Source: Trematomus loennbergii (lineage: Eukaryota > Chordata > Actinopteri > Perciformes > Nototheniidae). From it: 64,000 bases of DNA. Below are positions 11,622-22,816 of the stretch, piece by piece (the stretch's first letter is position 1; each line of letters begins with the position of its first letter). A program made the position numbers and the translations under genes. Under the pieces are notes generated by a model. It was not told the origin of the DNA. It saw nothing but the letters and a program-made list of their open reading frames with translations, and did not search any database. The stretch covers positions 310,001 to 374,000 of the forward strand of contig JAAOOA010000195.1 of NCBI GenBank assembly GCA_012861695.1. The letters run 5' to 3'.

Positions 11622-12200
11622 ATGGGTAACTACTATGGAAAACAATCTGTATATATCTATCAGAATGCAGTCAATACCTGTTTAATAAGTGTGTTGTTGA
11701 TGACGATTGAAAACAGAATGAATAGTGATCCCCGTGTAAACAGAACGGCTGAAGTTTGTAAACTAGAAGACATTTTGGATATCGTTCATTCTGGCAGTAC
11801 TATTCCGGGTCATTGGGAAACGATTGTAAACGAAACTTTTAAAGTGGTACTGGAATCTTCATTTTCCGAAACATTCTGTAACATTACCGAAGAAATGAAA
11901 CAAACACCAAAAGTGTATCATGTGCTCGCATTGTATGCTCTGTTTGTAGATGTAATGCATCTTTGTGTCAAAAACAGCATACACATGAATACTTTGGCCG
12001 AAGTGCAAAAACTCCATTATAATATTTCCCTTCATCTGGGGATTCTGTGCTGGAGAAGATCATGGGGATGTTGCAATCAGTATAAATGTATTACTGCTTC
12101 CTATGGGGTGAAAACAATAAATTGTAAATATGAAATTCTGCAAATAATAAAAAGTGTTTTTACATTTTTAAAAAACTGTTGTCTTCAAATCATAGTATAG
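11622..12200 (+). CDS. Bcl-2-like protein (viral/Polinton-type), putative
   Basis: An intact 192-codon ORF starting MGNYYGKQSVY, ending at TAG 12198-12200. The layout resembles Bcl-2 family members: a helical region around residues 60-95 (HWETIVNETFKVVL, FSETFCNITEEM), then a BH1-like stretch VYHVLALYALFVDV (about 97-110), a BH2-like stretch ISLHLGILCWRRSWGCC (about 134-150), and a C-terminal hydrophobic tail (IIKSVFTFLKN...LQIIV) of the tail-anchor type. The canonical NWGR of BH1 is missing, so the call rests on spacing and hydrophobic pattern. Members of this family act at mitochondrial or ER membranes to control apoptosis, and homologues occur in some adintoviruses. A start context of AAAAATGG and a polypyrimidine/T-run upstream (11573-11588) are the only local signals. 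Alternative: an unrelated helical ORF. Confidence 0.42.
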   Translation: MGNYYGKQSVYIYQNAVNTCLISVLLMTIENRMNSDPRVNRTAEVCKLEDILDIVHSGSTIPGHWETIVNETFKVVLESSFSETFCNITEEMKQTPKVYHVLALYALFVDVMHLCVKNSIHMNTLAEVQKLHYNISLHLGILCWRRSWGCCNQYKCITASYGVKTINCKYEILQIIKSVFTFLKNCCLQIIV

Positions 12201-12572
12201 TATTTCCTACATATCATTTAAAAGAGTCACAGTATAGAATGTCTGAACATTTATTTTTAAAAGTACTAGTATAGTATGTTAAAAGTATCGTGAAAAAAGT
12301 CCAAGTATAGTATGTAGTTAAGAATTATATTATATATTTTGTCTGCAATGTCAGTATAGGATCTCTAAAAAAAAAAAAAAAAAAATGAGAGAAAGTAATA
12401 GATCTTGAAAAAGTCATGACATTGTGTGTTGAAATGGTTTTGAATAAACACATCAGTATTTTTTAAAGTAAAATGGTATCAAGTGCATCAGACAACTCAA
12501 ATTACTCAATTTGAACCATATTATAAATAAGTAAAGAATGGTCATAGTATATAACAGGGCTGTTTAATAGTT

Positions 12573-13576
12573 TTCGGCGTTTCAGTGTTTTAGTGGTTTT
12601 CAGTGTTTCAGTGTTTCAGGTTTGTGTGTCAGTGTTTCAGTGTTTCAGTGTTTTGTGTGTTCAGTGTTTCAGTGTTTTGTGTTTTTGTGTTTCAGTGTTT
12701 TGTGCTTCTGTGTTTTTGTGTGTCATGTTTTCAGTATTTCAGTGTTTCAGTGTTTCAGTGTTTTGTGTGTCAGTGTGTCAGTGTTTCAGTGTTTCAGTTT
12801 CAGTGTTTCAGTGTGTCAGTGTTTTGTGTGTCAGTGTTTCAATGTTCAGTGTTTCAGTGTTTTGTGTGTCAGTGTCAATGTGTCAGTGTGTCAGTGTTTC
12901 AGTGTTTCAGTTTTCAGTGTTTCAGTGTTTTGTGTGTCAGTGTTTCAGTGTGTCAGTGTTTGTGTGTCAGTGTTTCAATGTTTCAGTGTTTCAGTGTTTT
13001 GTGCTTCTGTGTTTTTGTGTGTCAGTGTTTTCAGTGTTTTCAGTATTTCAGTGTTTCAGTGTTTAGTGTGTCAGTGTGTCAGTGTTTTGTGTGTCAGTGT
13101 TTTCAGTGTTTCAGTATTTCAGTGTTTCAGTGTTTCAGTGTTTTTTTTTGTCATGTGTCAGTGTTTGTATTTCAGTGTTTTGTGTTTCAGTGTTTCAGTG
13201 TTTTGTGTGTCAGTGTTTCAGTGTTTCAGTGTTTTTTGTGTCAGTGTTTCTGTATTTCAGTGTTTTGTGTTTCAGTGTTTCTGTGTTTTTGTGTCAGTGT
13301 TTCAGTGTTTCAGTGTTTTGTGTGTCAGTGTTTCAGTGTTTTGTGTTTCAGTGTTTCTGTGTTTCAGTGTTTCAGTATTTCAGTGTTTTGTGTTTCAGTG
13401 TTTCTGTGTTTCAGTGTTTCAGTGTTTTCAGTGTTTCAGTATTTCAGTGTTTTGTGTTTCAGTGTTTCAGTGTTTCAGTGTTTTGTGTGTCAGTGTTTCA
13501 GTGTTTCAGTGTTTTTTGTGTCAGTTTTTCAGTGTGTCAGTGTTGCAGTGTTTCAATGTTTAGTGTGTCAGTGTTG
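12573..13576. repeat. Minisatellite, 8-bp unit CAGTGTTT
   Basis: About 1 kb of variants of CAGTGTTT (with TGTGTGT and TCTGTG spacers). Because the unit is not a multiple of three but lacks stop words, all three plus frames are open over hundreds of codons (VSVFQCF-type peptides); these are not genes. The gap 12201-12572 holds AT-rich DNA with no recognisable feature. Confidence 0.97.
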
Positions 13577-13690
13577 TCCACTAGGGGCGACACTTCCTAA
13601 CAGTTCACATGGAAACACCTGGTAGTAACACCTTTACAGAGCTGCTTTAATGACACAGGTATTTAGCATCGCCACTAAAAGAAAAGGGAG
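13577..13690. repeat. Short dispersed repeat with CTCF-like site (partner 23427-23540)
   Basis: Begins TGTCCACTAGGGGCGACAC and shares over 100 bp with 23427-23540. The core CCACTAGGGGCGAC (13578-13591) resembles a CTCF site, one G shorter than in the partner. Confidence 0.7.
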
Positions 13691-13904
13691 GGGAGACCAG
13701 GTGCATGATGCGAGAAAGTATTGTTACAGTTTAAAGGTATGACGATAAAATTGTGCATTCAAAGGAGGATCTTCCTACACCAATGAAGCTTCTGTAAAAG
13801 GACATTTAATCATTGCTTCATATATATATACATTATACATATATATTACTATATATTTTACTTTGTATTTACTACACTTTAATAATGAGCAGGTTTTCTC
13901 TCAG

Positions 13905-13950
13905 GAGCCGTCTGTCTCCGAGCTCCTGTGGAGGGCCAACAAGGACGTGG
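13905..13950 (+). CDS. Astacin-family metalloprotease, propeptide exon
   Basis: A 46-bp exon between a good acceptor (TTTTCTCTCAG) and donor (GTGAGT). It encodes EPSVSELLWRANKDVG, matching the xxSVSELLExANxN motif at the end of the propeptide of fish six-cysteine astacins (hatching-enzyme/nephrosin type). The propeptide keeps the zinc protease inactive before secretion. No signal-peptide exon was found upstream. The next expected exon (start of the mature enzyme) is not found before the TRIM block begins at about 14195; the next astacin exon lies 7.2 kb away at 21194. It may belong to that gene or to a separate, truncated astacin copy. Confidence 0.6.
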
Positions 13951-14110
13951 GTGAGTCACATGCACATTTATGTATTTATATATTCAGAGGTAGAGTGAAC
14001 ATTAATAGACATTTCTAAATGTGCCAAAAACCCTGGACACATATTACAGTCACCCTGAGAAAGAACATAAATAATGACTATAATTAAGTGAATTAAATTA
14101 TTTGTAGAGA

Positions 14111-14190
14111 CATAATGAGGCAAGGCAAGTTATTTATATAGCATCTTTCAACACAAGGCAATTCAAAGTGCTTTACAAAATGAAAGACAT
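14111..14190. repeat. LINE/SINE 3'-tail-like repeat
   Basis: AGGCAAGGCAAGTTATTTAT followed by GGCAATTCAAAGTGCTTTAC is a widespread teleost retroelement tail (recalled). It sits exactly at the left edge of duplicated block copy 1. Confidence 0.65.
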
Positions 14191-15387
14191 TAAGAAAAAG
14201 TGCAGCAGAAACAACCTGATACACTACTTCCAGTATAATTCAATGAACACACATTGAAATATAACCTTTGACCTCATTCACACTGTACAACTGAAGTATT
14301 CATAGACATATTGTGTGTGTTGGGACGTACTATGAGATTGCACATTTGTTCACTGTCTCATAGCATATTTTAGTTTACTCAGTGCAGACAGGTTGTATTT
14401 GAATTTGCAGACACTGCCCTTATTTTAACCTCTTTTCCTTGAGCCAACTCCCTATTAGAGAACGTGCTATTCAAGCATTGTGTCGCTAACAGGTGAAGGT
14501 ATGTCACCATTGGTTGACAGTTTTGAAAGGTTAGGCTATTTTGATTCCTTACTATGTCATTAAATAATGCCAGATTAAATTAGAATGTAATACAAAAAGT
14601 GGTCATATGAATTAGTTACTATTTTTTTTACTTAATTAATTATGCAAAATGTAAATTAAAACAAGGCCTTTTTTTTTAAATGTTATCAAAATGAGTTTCA
14701 CTCCCATCTGTACTCTGAGTGGTTTGTTCATATATCATCAATAGCCAGATTATAGACTGATTATTGATGATTGCGTTAAGGATTATAACATCTGTTTCCC
14801 TAAAAAACATGTGGAGAATAGATTTTTCTTAAAGGCTGCTGACAGTTTTTCTGGATTTATGTCGTGGTACAAACCCATATCAAAACTCCCCTCTGTAAAA
14901 ACCTTTGACTCTAATAAGTCGACAATAAAACAAGAATTTGATCCTGGTTTTAACCAGTGTACACATTTCTATGCTGTTTCTGTATGCGTTAGTATATTTA
15001 AAGATAACAGTTCAGAAAACGTGTACAATAATAAAAACAAAGTCATGATGTAAGTGAAACATTTTTAATTGTAATATTATTCACCATCCACCTCTTTAAA
15101 AATAATGACATTTCAAATGATAAGCTCCATCTTATAAACAGGGCATTCATAAAATAGACTTTACAAGCATATTTCATGCAATTTTGATATTTAAAAACCC
15201 TTTATTTATCTCCCAGTCAGACGGGACGTTTGCAGTCAGTTAGTCTCACCTGTACAGGCAGTGCTGGAGTGTGTTCAAGGTGAAGAATGAGATCATAATC
15301 ATTAGAAGCAGTCCAACCAGTCAGACCGCTCTCACTGACACAGGCTGCAGCCATCAGACACTTAGATTAGCTTAGTTTAGCATATAT

Positions 15388-15740
15388 GCTAGGAAAAGGG
15401 GGAAATAGTGAGTGACAAAATACACATTTAAGTGTACTTAATATATCTCTGTACGAAAACTGAAATGTAAAAACAATTTGGCAACTTGTTTTGGTCCCAG
15501 TCAAGAAATAGCCCGACCCATAATCCCCTGTTAAACGTCTTATTGATGTTTTTACTCCTCTGATTTGGTATGGATTAAACAAACTGGATTCAGAGCTGCT
15601 GATAGGTGGATTTTGTTACCTTTGGACAGGCTGGCTTTTTCTTCCTCTGTTTCCAGTCTTTATGCTAAGCTAAGCTAACCAGTTGATGGCCTTATTTCTA
15701 ACAAACATATACAGCAATCTTAATATCTATGATCAGCTGA
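15388..15740. repeat. Interspersed repeat with TAAGCTAAGCTAAC motif (copy 1)
   Basis: Same repeat as 588-861, 25650-25830 and 42199-42560. The stretch 15740-16528 between it and the TRIM stop codon is TRIM 3' UTR or spacer, conserved in all three blocks, with no gene. Confidence 0.75.
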
Positions 15741-16528
15741 TCCAAGAGGGTTTTAAATAGTTTATAAAGTTCAGAAGAACCAAAGCTATCAGACAAATGT
15801 AGTTAAGTAGAAATATAAAAATGGAAATAGTCAAATACATTTTTTAAGCTACTTTCCCTAAATTGAGAACTAGTGAAAACTGTACTTCAGTAAGTACATT
15901 TAAAAAAACACAAAAAATAACATTCTTTGTTCTTTTTTTTTAATCCATTGAGGCTTTGTTCAAACTTTACAAGCAGTGTGCAGAGAGGTGGACGAAATAC
16001 AATTAACATAACACAACAGACAGCTGAGATCTAATTTTGTACAATTAATTATTCAAGAATGAATCCTGCAATGTACTCATTTAAAACACACCGAGACCCA
16101 TCATTTTCCCCTCAATTGAAAATTATAAAAAATATATATGAATATACAGTATTTTACTAATGAAAAAGGAGTGCATTACTTCCACTAGTAATGTCTGCAA
16201 GTATGAAACACTTTTTGAACACACAATTCTGAGACAATAAATACTTTTCTTGTCCCCCTGACATATAAAGAAGTGGTAAAAGTTTATTCTGAGTAAATAG
16301 TTTTCTGATCACTTCAAGTCATGACGGCAGGTAGTGCAATCCGTAGAATAAACTAGAGTACATTAGAACATACTCATCAGTATTTTATGTGTTTTTATGC
16401 GTCTCATCAAGGTGAACCATATGTGATCAGATTCTGAAAATTAACAATGTGTACAATGTACTTCCCCAGTTGAATACATTTATTACATTTAGTGAGAGTG
16501 ACTCTTTCTGAGAAATCAAATGGTTGTT

Positions 16529-18155
16529 CTACTCAGTGTGATTGACAGGAGAGATGATCAGAGGGCAGAGTTTTTACCACCATCATTAAGACTGGGACTA
16601 AAGTATGGGTAGAGTTTCTCTTTGAAGCAGCAGCCAGTGAAGGAGTAGATCAGAGCTGCAGCATCAACATCATAAAAGGAGACCAGACCCTCCTCATAAT
16701 CCACAAACACCCCCACCTTCTCAGGCTGAGACTTCAGAGAGAGACGGACTGAAGGACCAGCAAGAGCTTTGTACTCATTTTCATTCCTCAACCATATCAT
16801 CCAGTAACCATCCTGAGGAGACAGTGAGATCTTCCCTTCCTGTTGATCGACTCTCTGGCCACTCCTAAATCCACTCAGTCTTCCCTTTAACCTGAACCTC
16901 GTAATAAAATTCCTGAAGAGAAACTCTGCTTTGCTAAGACATTGACACATAATCAAATCTCTCTGGATTCTTTGGGAGATTCTTCCTCACATCACCATGT
17001 TTAACTTGTTTTCCATCATCAGACAGGATGAGTGGGATGTGCTGTATCAGGATCAAGAGTCACCTCCACCTCATACTGCTGGACCCTCTTCAGCTCGAGC
17101 AGCTTCTTCATCTGTTTACTGAGCGTCTCCTCCAGCTGAGTCACAGCTCTCCTCACAGTCCCCTCATATGAAGGTGGACGGACCCTGACTTCTGTCCAGT
17201 TCTTGGTGGGTGGAGCAGCGTTCAGGGACGTGAAGCTTTGGAGGAGGTGGAGCTGGTCTTCAGAGCGTGACAGCTGCTCCACCTCAGAGCTTCTCTTCTT
17301 CAGCTCAGAGATTTCCTGTTCCAGCTCTTTGATGAAGCCTTCAGCCTGTTCCTCTGTCTCTCTCTGCTTCTCTTTGATGGTGTCGATGAGCTCGGCCTGG
17401 CTTCTCTCAACAGACTCCTTCAGAGCGGTGAAGACCTGAACACCATCTGCTATCTCTCTGTCTGCTCCTTCCTTACTGAGCTCCACTGAGCGATTCATCT
17501 CCTGAATCTTCAGTCGTCTCTTCTGGATCATCTGCTGAATTTCAGCCTCTGTCTTCCCCAGCTCAGCCTTCTTTCCTTCATATCCTTCTTTCAGAGGAAC
17601 AACATCATGTGTCTTGTGGTCTGAAAGTGCAGAGCATGCAGACACACACCTGGTCGGTCTTACAGAACAGCTCCAGCAGTTTATCGTGCTTCACACACAT
17701 CCTGCTTCCAGGTTCTCCTCAGGGTCGATCAGCTGATGTTTCTTCAGGCCTGGCCTTGTCAGATGAGGCTCCAGGTGAGTCTCACAGTAGGACTCCAGAC
17801 ACACCAGGCAGGACTTCAGGGCCTTCAGTCTGGTTCCAGTGCAGGCGTCACAGGGAACTTCTCCTGGTTTGACAACTTGTTGCTCTGAGCTGCTGCTGCT
17901 GGCTTTCTGTTGAGCTGACTGTCTGAACTGAGCAGCCATCTCAGAGATGAAAGTGTTGACCAGCAGCTCAGGCTTTATGTTGAAAACCTTTTTACAGTTG
18001 GGACACTGACTCGGGACATTTCTATCCCAGTGTTCAGAGATGCAGGCTTTACAGAAGTTGTGTCCACATGGTGTGCTGACTGGATCAGTGAACACATCCA
18101 GACAGATGGAGCACAGAAACTGATCTTCAGTCAGCAGACAGCTGGCAGCAGACAT
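16529..18155 (-). pseudogene. TRIM E3 ubiquitin ligase (RING, B-boxes, coiled coil, PRY-SPRY), copy 1
   Basis: Single coding exon on the minus strand. The ATG at 18155 (MSAASCLLTEDQ) was chosen because a splice acceptor (TTTTGTCCTCAG) lies 6 bp upstream in all copies. RING zinc ligands C15, C18, C30, H32, C35, C38, C51, C54 are all present. Then come B-box 1 (CDACTGTRLKALKSC), B-box 2, a coiled coil (about 17580-17190, KELEQEISELKKR) and PRY-SPRY (LSPQDGYW, VGVFVDYEEGLVSFYDVDA, LYPYFSP), stop 16531-16529. Frameshifts relative to the other copies: a missing T near 17702, an extra G near 17623, a missing T near 17030, further small indels near 16980-16870, and a missing G near 16562. The family attaches ubiquitin in innate-immune signalling. 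As read this copy would end after B-box 1. Confidence 0.9.
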
Positions 18156-18898
18156 GTCTCTCTGAGGACAAAACGTGTGAAAAAAACAAAAACTGTAATG
18201 TATATATGATTTAATCTCTTGTATCTGTTTGCTATAAGTCAAATAGATGGTGATACTGAACTCTGCTGATGTATCATGATTATGCAGAGGGTGAAAGATT
18301 GCTCAAATTTGCAGTACACTGTTATTGTTAAATGTTAAAAAATCTCTCTGTTTGTTAATATTATAAATAATCTGGAAAATCATAGCAGCATTCAGTTTAA
18401 ACTCTAAGAAACACAATGTGTAAGCTCTAATACTGTTGGGGGATTTTGCCGTTGTTGAACAGAGGAGTGAAACCTCCTGCTGAGCATCACTGAAGTTAAT
18501 ACTAGTAAAAAACAGTAAACGTTATCAGCTTCAAAAGGCAGACAGCAGTTACTACAGAAACAGGTTCAAAGCTCAAGGCTACTTACCACAGTGTGTACAA
18601 ATAATATAAGATGAAATATCTAATTGTCATGCCTTTTTATAAGCAATACTTGTAACATAACACCAGATCCCTTGCTTTGGACAGTCCAGAACAAATCTAA
18701 TATTTAGATTCTACTTTGTTTAATAGAGTCAATTATAAAGATGTTTTAAAACAGGAAATATGAAAATAAGTATAAGCTAATGCTAGCTTTGACTGTATGC
18801 TGTCTAACCTACTTACACAGAGTTTACATTGTAGTTTTGGCTGTTGCTAATGTAAATGTTGAGGTTTTTATCTTAACTGACACATGTATATAGTATAA

Positions 18899-19835
18899 TG
18901 TAGTGATCACTAATTAACGGGGTTACATAATTCAATCCAGGAACTACAGGTTGGGGGTATTGTTTCCGCCCGGACATATATGTTGACGGTACCTCCGGGG
19001 TACCTACAGTGGGTGTTTCTCAATCGCGAGTACGCTTGCTTGGTAGCACATGTCTGCCGAGCATCTTGCTTCAGAAGCGAGTCAAGAATACTTCCTGCCA
19101 TTTGGAAAACAAAGAGTGGAACACGCTAGCAAGTGTGCAGGTGTGCGTCATATGAGAGGCCCCGCCTTACATCTTCCGCCACACATTTGGGGAAATTGGT
19201 CAGTGCGCAAAGCATTGTGGGGATTTTAAGGCCGCGAAGTCTACTCATGTGCACACTCGATATTTCTCCAAACGGAGTGCGCCGGGCTCGGTAGATTTCC
19301 AAGTATACTGGAGATTGGAACAGTACTTCGGCGGCACTCGATGACGTAGTATGCTTGAAATAGTGGCTCGGAAGCAGCTTTACTCGCGATTGAGAAACAC
19401 CCAGTGGCACTTGGAAATCTACCGAGCCCGGCGTACTCCGTTTGGAGAAATATCGAGGCTGCACATGAGTAGACTCCGCGGTCTTAAAATCCCCACAATG
19501 CTTTGCGCACGGACCAATTTTCCCAAATCTGTGGCGGAAGATGTAAGGCGGGGCCTCTCATATGACGCACACCTGCACACTTGCTAGCCTGTTCCACTCT
19601 TCGTTTTCCGAATGCCAGGAAGTATTCTTGACTTGCTTCTGAAGCAAGATGCTCGGCAGACATGTGCTACCAAGCAAGCGTACTCGCGATTGAGAAACAC
19701 CCAGTGTGTGTCCCCCTTTCACTTTCTCTTCTCATCTCAGCCTGCGACCTGACAGCATGTCAATTTCTGCTGCTCAATAAAGTGAGATTTGCACCTTCGA
19801 TGCACCGCCTCTGACTCCCTTCACTCGGCACTACA
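18899..19835. mobile_element. Solo LTR with target duplication ATAA, carrying nested MITEs
   Basis: Starts TGTAGTGATC and ends GGCACTACA (inverted TGTAGTG/CACTACA), flanked by ATAA at 18895-18898 and 19836-19839. The empty sites at the same place in TRIM copies 2 and 3 read GTATAATATTC. AATAAAG near the right end (19777) is a possible polyadenylation signal. No internal retroelement sequence remains, so it is a solo LTR. Confidence 0.85.
19011..19702. mobile_element. Foldback pair of MITEs, head to head
   Basis: A complete 392-bp MITE (19011-19402; ends GGGTGTTTCTCAATCGCGAG and its inverse) is followed by AGT and by an inverted second copy (19406-19702) lacking its inner end. The whole is flanked by AGT (19008-19010 and 19703-19705), a 3-bp target duplication of PIF/Harbinger type length. 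It lies inside the solo LTR. Confidence 0.85.
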
Positions 19836-19939
19836 ATAATATTCTTTATATGGTAAAATGGATGTAATACAGTCAGATTCAGATTTTAATCCAACTTTGA
19901 CTAAATATTTAGTAAGTGATGTGTCTGTAGTGTACTCAC

Positions 19940-20060
19940 CAGTGTTTGCAGAGTCCTGCTGTGTTGTTGAGAAAAAGCTGCTGGATTCAGTGAGTGTTTC
20001 TTCAGAGAAACAGAGACTTGTCTCGGCTGCTGCTCTGCTGTCGCTCAGACAAACTTCAGC
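19940..20060 (-). other. TRIM copy 1 5' UTR exon (donor certain, start approximate)
   Basis: The minus strand shows ...TTTGCAAACACTG followed by GTGAGTACAC, a strong splice donor conserved at 34729 and 45841. It would splice across about 1.8 kb to the acceptor at 18161. The intron now holds the solo LTR. Confidence 0.55.
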
Positions 20061-20489
20061 TTTCTTTTCCGGGAAATGGAAACTCTTCTCTTACAGTGTG
20101 GTCCCACCTCTCAGTGGCAGTTTGCCAAGAGGGAGTGGAGGAAGAACTATTGAGGCTTGTTATTTAACTTTGTGACGATGCATTTTACAGCTGATCCAAG
20201 AGGCTTTTCAAATAGTGTATTGAGCATAAGTAGGAATGTTTTCTCATGTTATGGTCCTCTTTAAGAGCCGCTGGTGAAACTTTTCCTCCTCCGTGAACAG
20301 ACTGTTTGAAAATGGGTCACGTGATTGTTGCGTCACTTCCTGTTTCACGTAATCTATGTTTTCAGCCGTTAGAAGGTATCAAATAGAATGTAATGAATGA
20401 GAATATGAGGAGTAAAGGCTTGTGGAGTTATACAATAAACACACAACGTCTAAATCCTATTATTAGATGCGATATTAATCACAGAGGAA

Positions 20490-20670
20490 CGAACCCGGGA
20501 GGAAGACCCGCCCCCCATCGAGACCGGCCAATAGGAGAGGACTATCGACTATAACATATGATGGACAGGAAAAAACGCTCTCTCTACCCCGGCCACGCGA
20601 TAAACAACAGCTGGGAGGAGGCAGCGGCACCCCACGCGAACGGGAGAGCCGCATCACTCTTATACAAAAT
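20490..20670 (-). promoter_or_regulatory. GC-rich CCAAT segment, candidate TRIM promoter (copy 1)
   Basis: A CpG-rich stretch with GACCCGCCCCCC and GGCCAATAGG (CCAAT 20528-20532) is conserved at 35260-35440 and 46370-46540. It is about 450 bp upstream of the TRIM 5' exon. Promoter function is inference. Confidence 0.35.
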
Positions 20671-21122
20671 GGGTCTGTACCATAGACTGTACTTAAATGC
20701 CATTTTTTGCTACTTTGTACTTTTACTCCACTACATGTATTTAATCCCTTTAGTTACTTCACAGATCTGGATGAATGATGTGAAATATAATCAAGTGTTA
20801 AATCAGACTTTAGTTCCACCTGGAGTAAATTCACAAGCTACCCTGCAGTATACAAAGTCATTCAAACTAGCTGCACCTTTACCAGCTTTGAGAACACTTT
20901 AATGATCAATCATTATAAAACATATCATATATATTATTCTGAAATGGACCAATCTGCACAATGACTACTTTTACTTTTCGTATTTTAACTATATTTTGAT
21001 GATAATACTTTTCTACGTTTACTTGAGTCACATTTTGAATGCAGGACTTTATTGAGTATTCCTACACTCTGGTACTTCTACTTTTACTCAAGTACAGATC
21101 TGAGTACTTCTCCCATCTGAGG
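20670..21122. repeat. hAT-type MITE, right part (TACTTTTACTC family)
   Basis: Contains GTACTTTTACTCCACTACAT and ends ACTTTTACTCAAGTACAGAT CTGAGTACTTC, the well-known fish MITE with mirror-like ends (recalled). It marks the right edge of block copy 1; relatives are at 25485-25655, 35545-35690 and 46660-47038. Confidence 0.7.
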
Positions 21123-21193
21123 AAAAGTCTAAGAACCTGAATGTGACCCTTGACCTCCATTGAACCACAGCTGCTTTGTTTCTTTCTCCTCAG

Positions 21194-21311
21194 CTTCTCG
21201 TGAGCGCTCCATCATCGAGCACGGCCTGACTTCCTTCCACGATGTTTCCTGCATTCGCTTCGTCAGACGCACGAGCCAGAGAGACTTCCTGAACATCCAG
21301 TCAGACGGCGG
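21194..21311 (+). CDS. Astacin-family metalloprotease exon A
   Basis: 118-bp exon with acceptor TTTCTCCTCAG and donor GTAAAC. It encodes ERSIIEHGLTSFHDVSCIRF and RRTSQRDFLNIQSDGG, the segment of the astacin catalytic domain before the zinc site, including the first conserved cysteine. It splices in phase to exon B (GG|G TGT, Gly-Cys). Together with 21793-21958, 36422-36503 and 37457-37583 it covers most of a mature fish astacin. The exon for the N-terminal part of the mature enzyme is missing upstream, where TRIM block copy 1 lies. Confidence 0.85.
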
Positions 21312-21364
21312 GTAAACCTCATATTTGTAAACCTACTTCGCAAAAAAACAGATTATGATTCTTG

Positions 21365-21770
21365 AAGGTCTCCTATTATACTATTTTGAGGCATCCTTTT
21401 TTTTATTTCCTGCCTTTTTACACATACTCTCTCCAGTACAGGTTAGCTCTGAGTGTTAGCGATGCTTGCTAATGTAAACAAAGACCATATTACGTCCAAA
21501 ACACGTAGCAACATTTCTGATAGCAACGTTTCTGATAGCAACGTTTCTGATAGTGTCGTGGGTGTAAAGCCCGCCCACATTTCCGATATTACGTCATATC
21601 GGACGCAAATCTGGATCAGCTCCGTTGTTCCCCCGTTTTTAGAGATTTGGGTACGGAGAAAAAGAGAGAGGGTTTTATTTTCTGACACTTTGTGAGTTCC
21701 CTGACACACCGGGGACACATCTTTATGTACAAAGGGCATGAAAAAGTGCAATTTGCATGATAGGAGACCT
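21365..21770. repeat. MITE in astacin intron A-B
   Basis: Short terminal inverted repeats AAGGTCTCCTAT / ATAGGAGACCT enclose about 400 bp with no ORF. The same ends in a diverged form bound the element at 38061-40127. It contains a threefold CAACGTTTCTGATAG repeat near 21510-21555. Confidence 0.7.
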
Positions 21771-21792
21771 GTAAATGTTGTGTTTGTTGCAG

Positions 21793-21958
21793 GTGTTACT
21801 CGTACGTGGGGCGTCGGGGCTACTCCCAGACGGTGTCTCTGGACCGGCAGAGCTGCCTGTATCACAGCACGGTTCAACACGAGCTGCTGCACACGCTCGG
21901 GTTCAACCACGAGCAGTGCCGCTCCGACAGAGACCAGCACATCCGCACCCTCAAATAA
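21793..21958 (+). CDS. Astacin-family exon B with zinc site, 3' end broken
   Basis: After acceptor TTTGTTGCAG the exon encodes CYSYVGRRGYSQTVSLDRQ and the zinc-binding signature HELLHTLGFNHEQCRSDR (HExxHxxGFxHExxRxDRD), with three zinc-binding histidines and the catalytic glutamate intact. It should continue with about eight more residues to a donor site, but after HIRTLK it runs into TAA (21956-21958) and unrelated AT-rich DNA. So the exon has lost its end, or its donor has mutated (AATAAG in place of a GTAAG donor). Astacins of this group are secreted zinc endopeptidases (hatching enzymes, nephrosin). Exon C is 14.5 kb away behind another TRIM block. Confidence 0.85.

Positions 21959-22816
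<858 letters not shown>

Larger units (their letters stand above)
6241..12200. mobile_element. Decayed Polinton/adintovirus-like island
   Basis: Borders are approximate. The segment contains a Polinton-type integrase C-terminus (9739-9939), a small basic ORF (7077-7202), a Cys/His ORF (about 11070-11531), an ORF with a Bcl-2-like layout (11622-12200), an inverted repeat pair (6305-6350 and 9655-9700) and several rearranged internal duplications. No capsid, polymerase or packaging ATPase is recognisable. Adintoviruses (Polinton-related animal viruses) are known to carry integrase and some carry Bcl-2 homologues; the assignment of the whole segment is inference from these pieces. Confidence 0.5.
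14195..21122. repeat. Duplicated TRIM block, copy 1
   Basis: Collinear with 41018-47038 (copy 3) and, from about 15545 to 20890, with 25655-35690 (copy 2). The shared order is: non-coding leader, TATGCTAAGCTAAGC repeat, long 3' region, antisense TRIM gene, 5' UTR exon, CCAAT segment, and a hAT-type MITE at the end. Copy 1 alone has a solo LTR with a MITE (18899-19835). The leader 14195-15380 has no supportable gene. Confidence 0.9.

Noticed and set aside
12593..13625. Long plus-strand ORFs (up to 340 codons) of VSVFQCF-type repeats
   Set aside because: They are translations of the CAGTGTTT minisatellite, open in all three frames without start or splice context.
14811..15053. 80-codon plus-strand ORF in the leader of block copy 1
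   Set aside because: The frame is broken in the copy 3 counterpart (about 41635-41870), with no recognisable domain.
15250..15360. Minus-strand open frame starting MAAACVSESGLTG with a GTGAGAC donor, also in copy 3 (about 42060-42170)
   Set aside because: Conserved only because the block is duplicated; no second exon, domain or acceptor partner could be found.
17203..17439. Plus-strand 78-codon ORF, repeated at 27385 and 44087
   Set aside because: It is the antisense shadow of the TRIM coiled coil, conserved only because the TRIM copies are duplicates.
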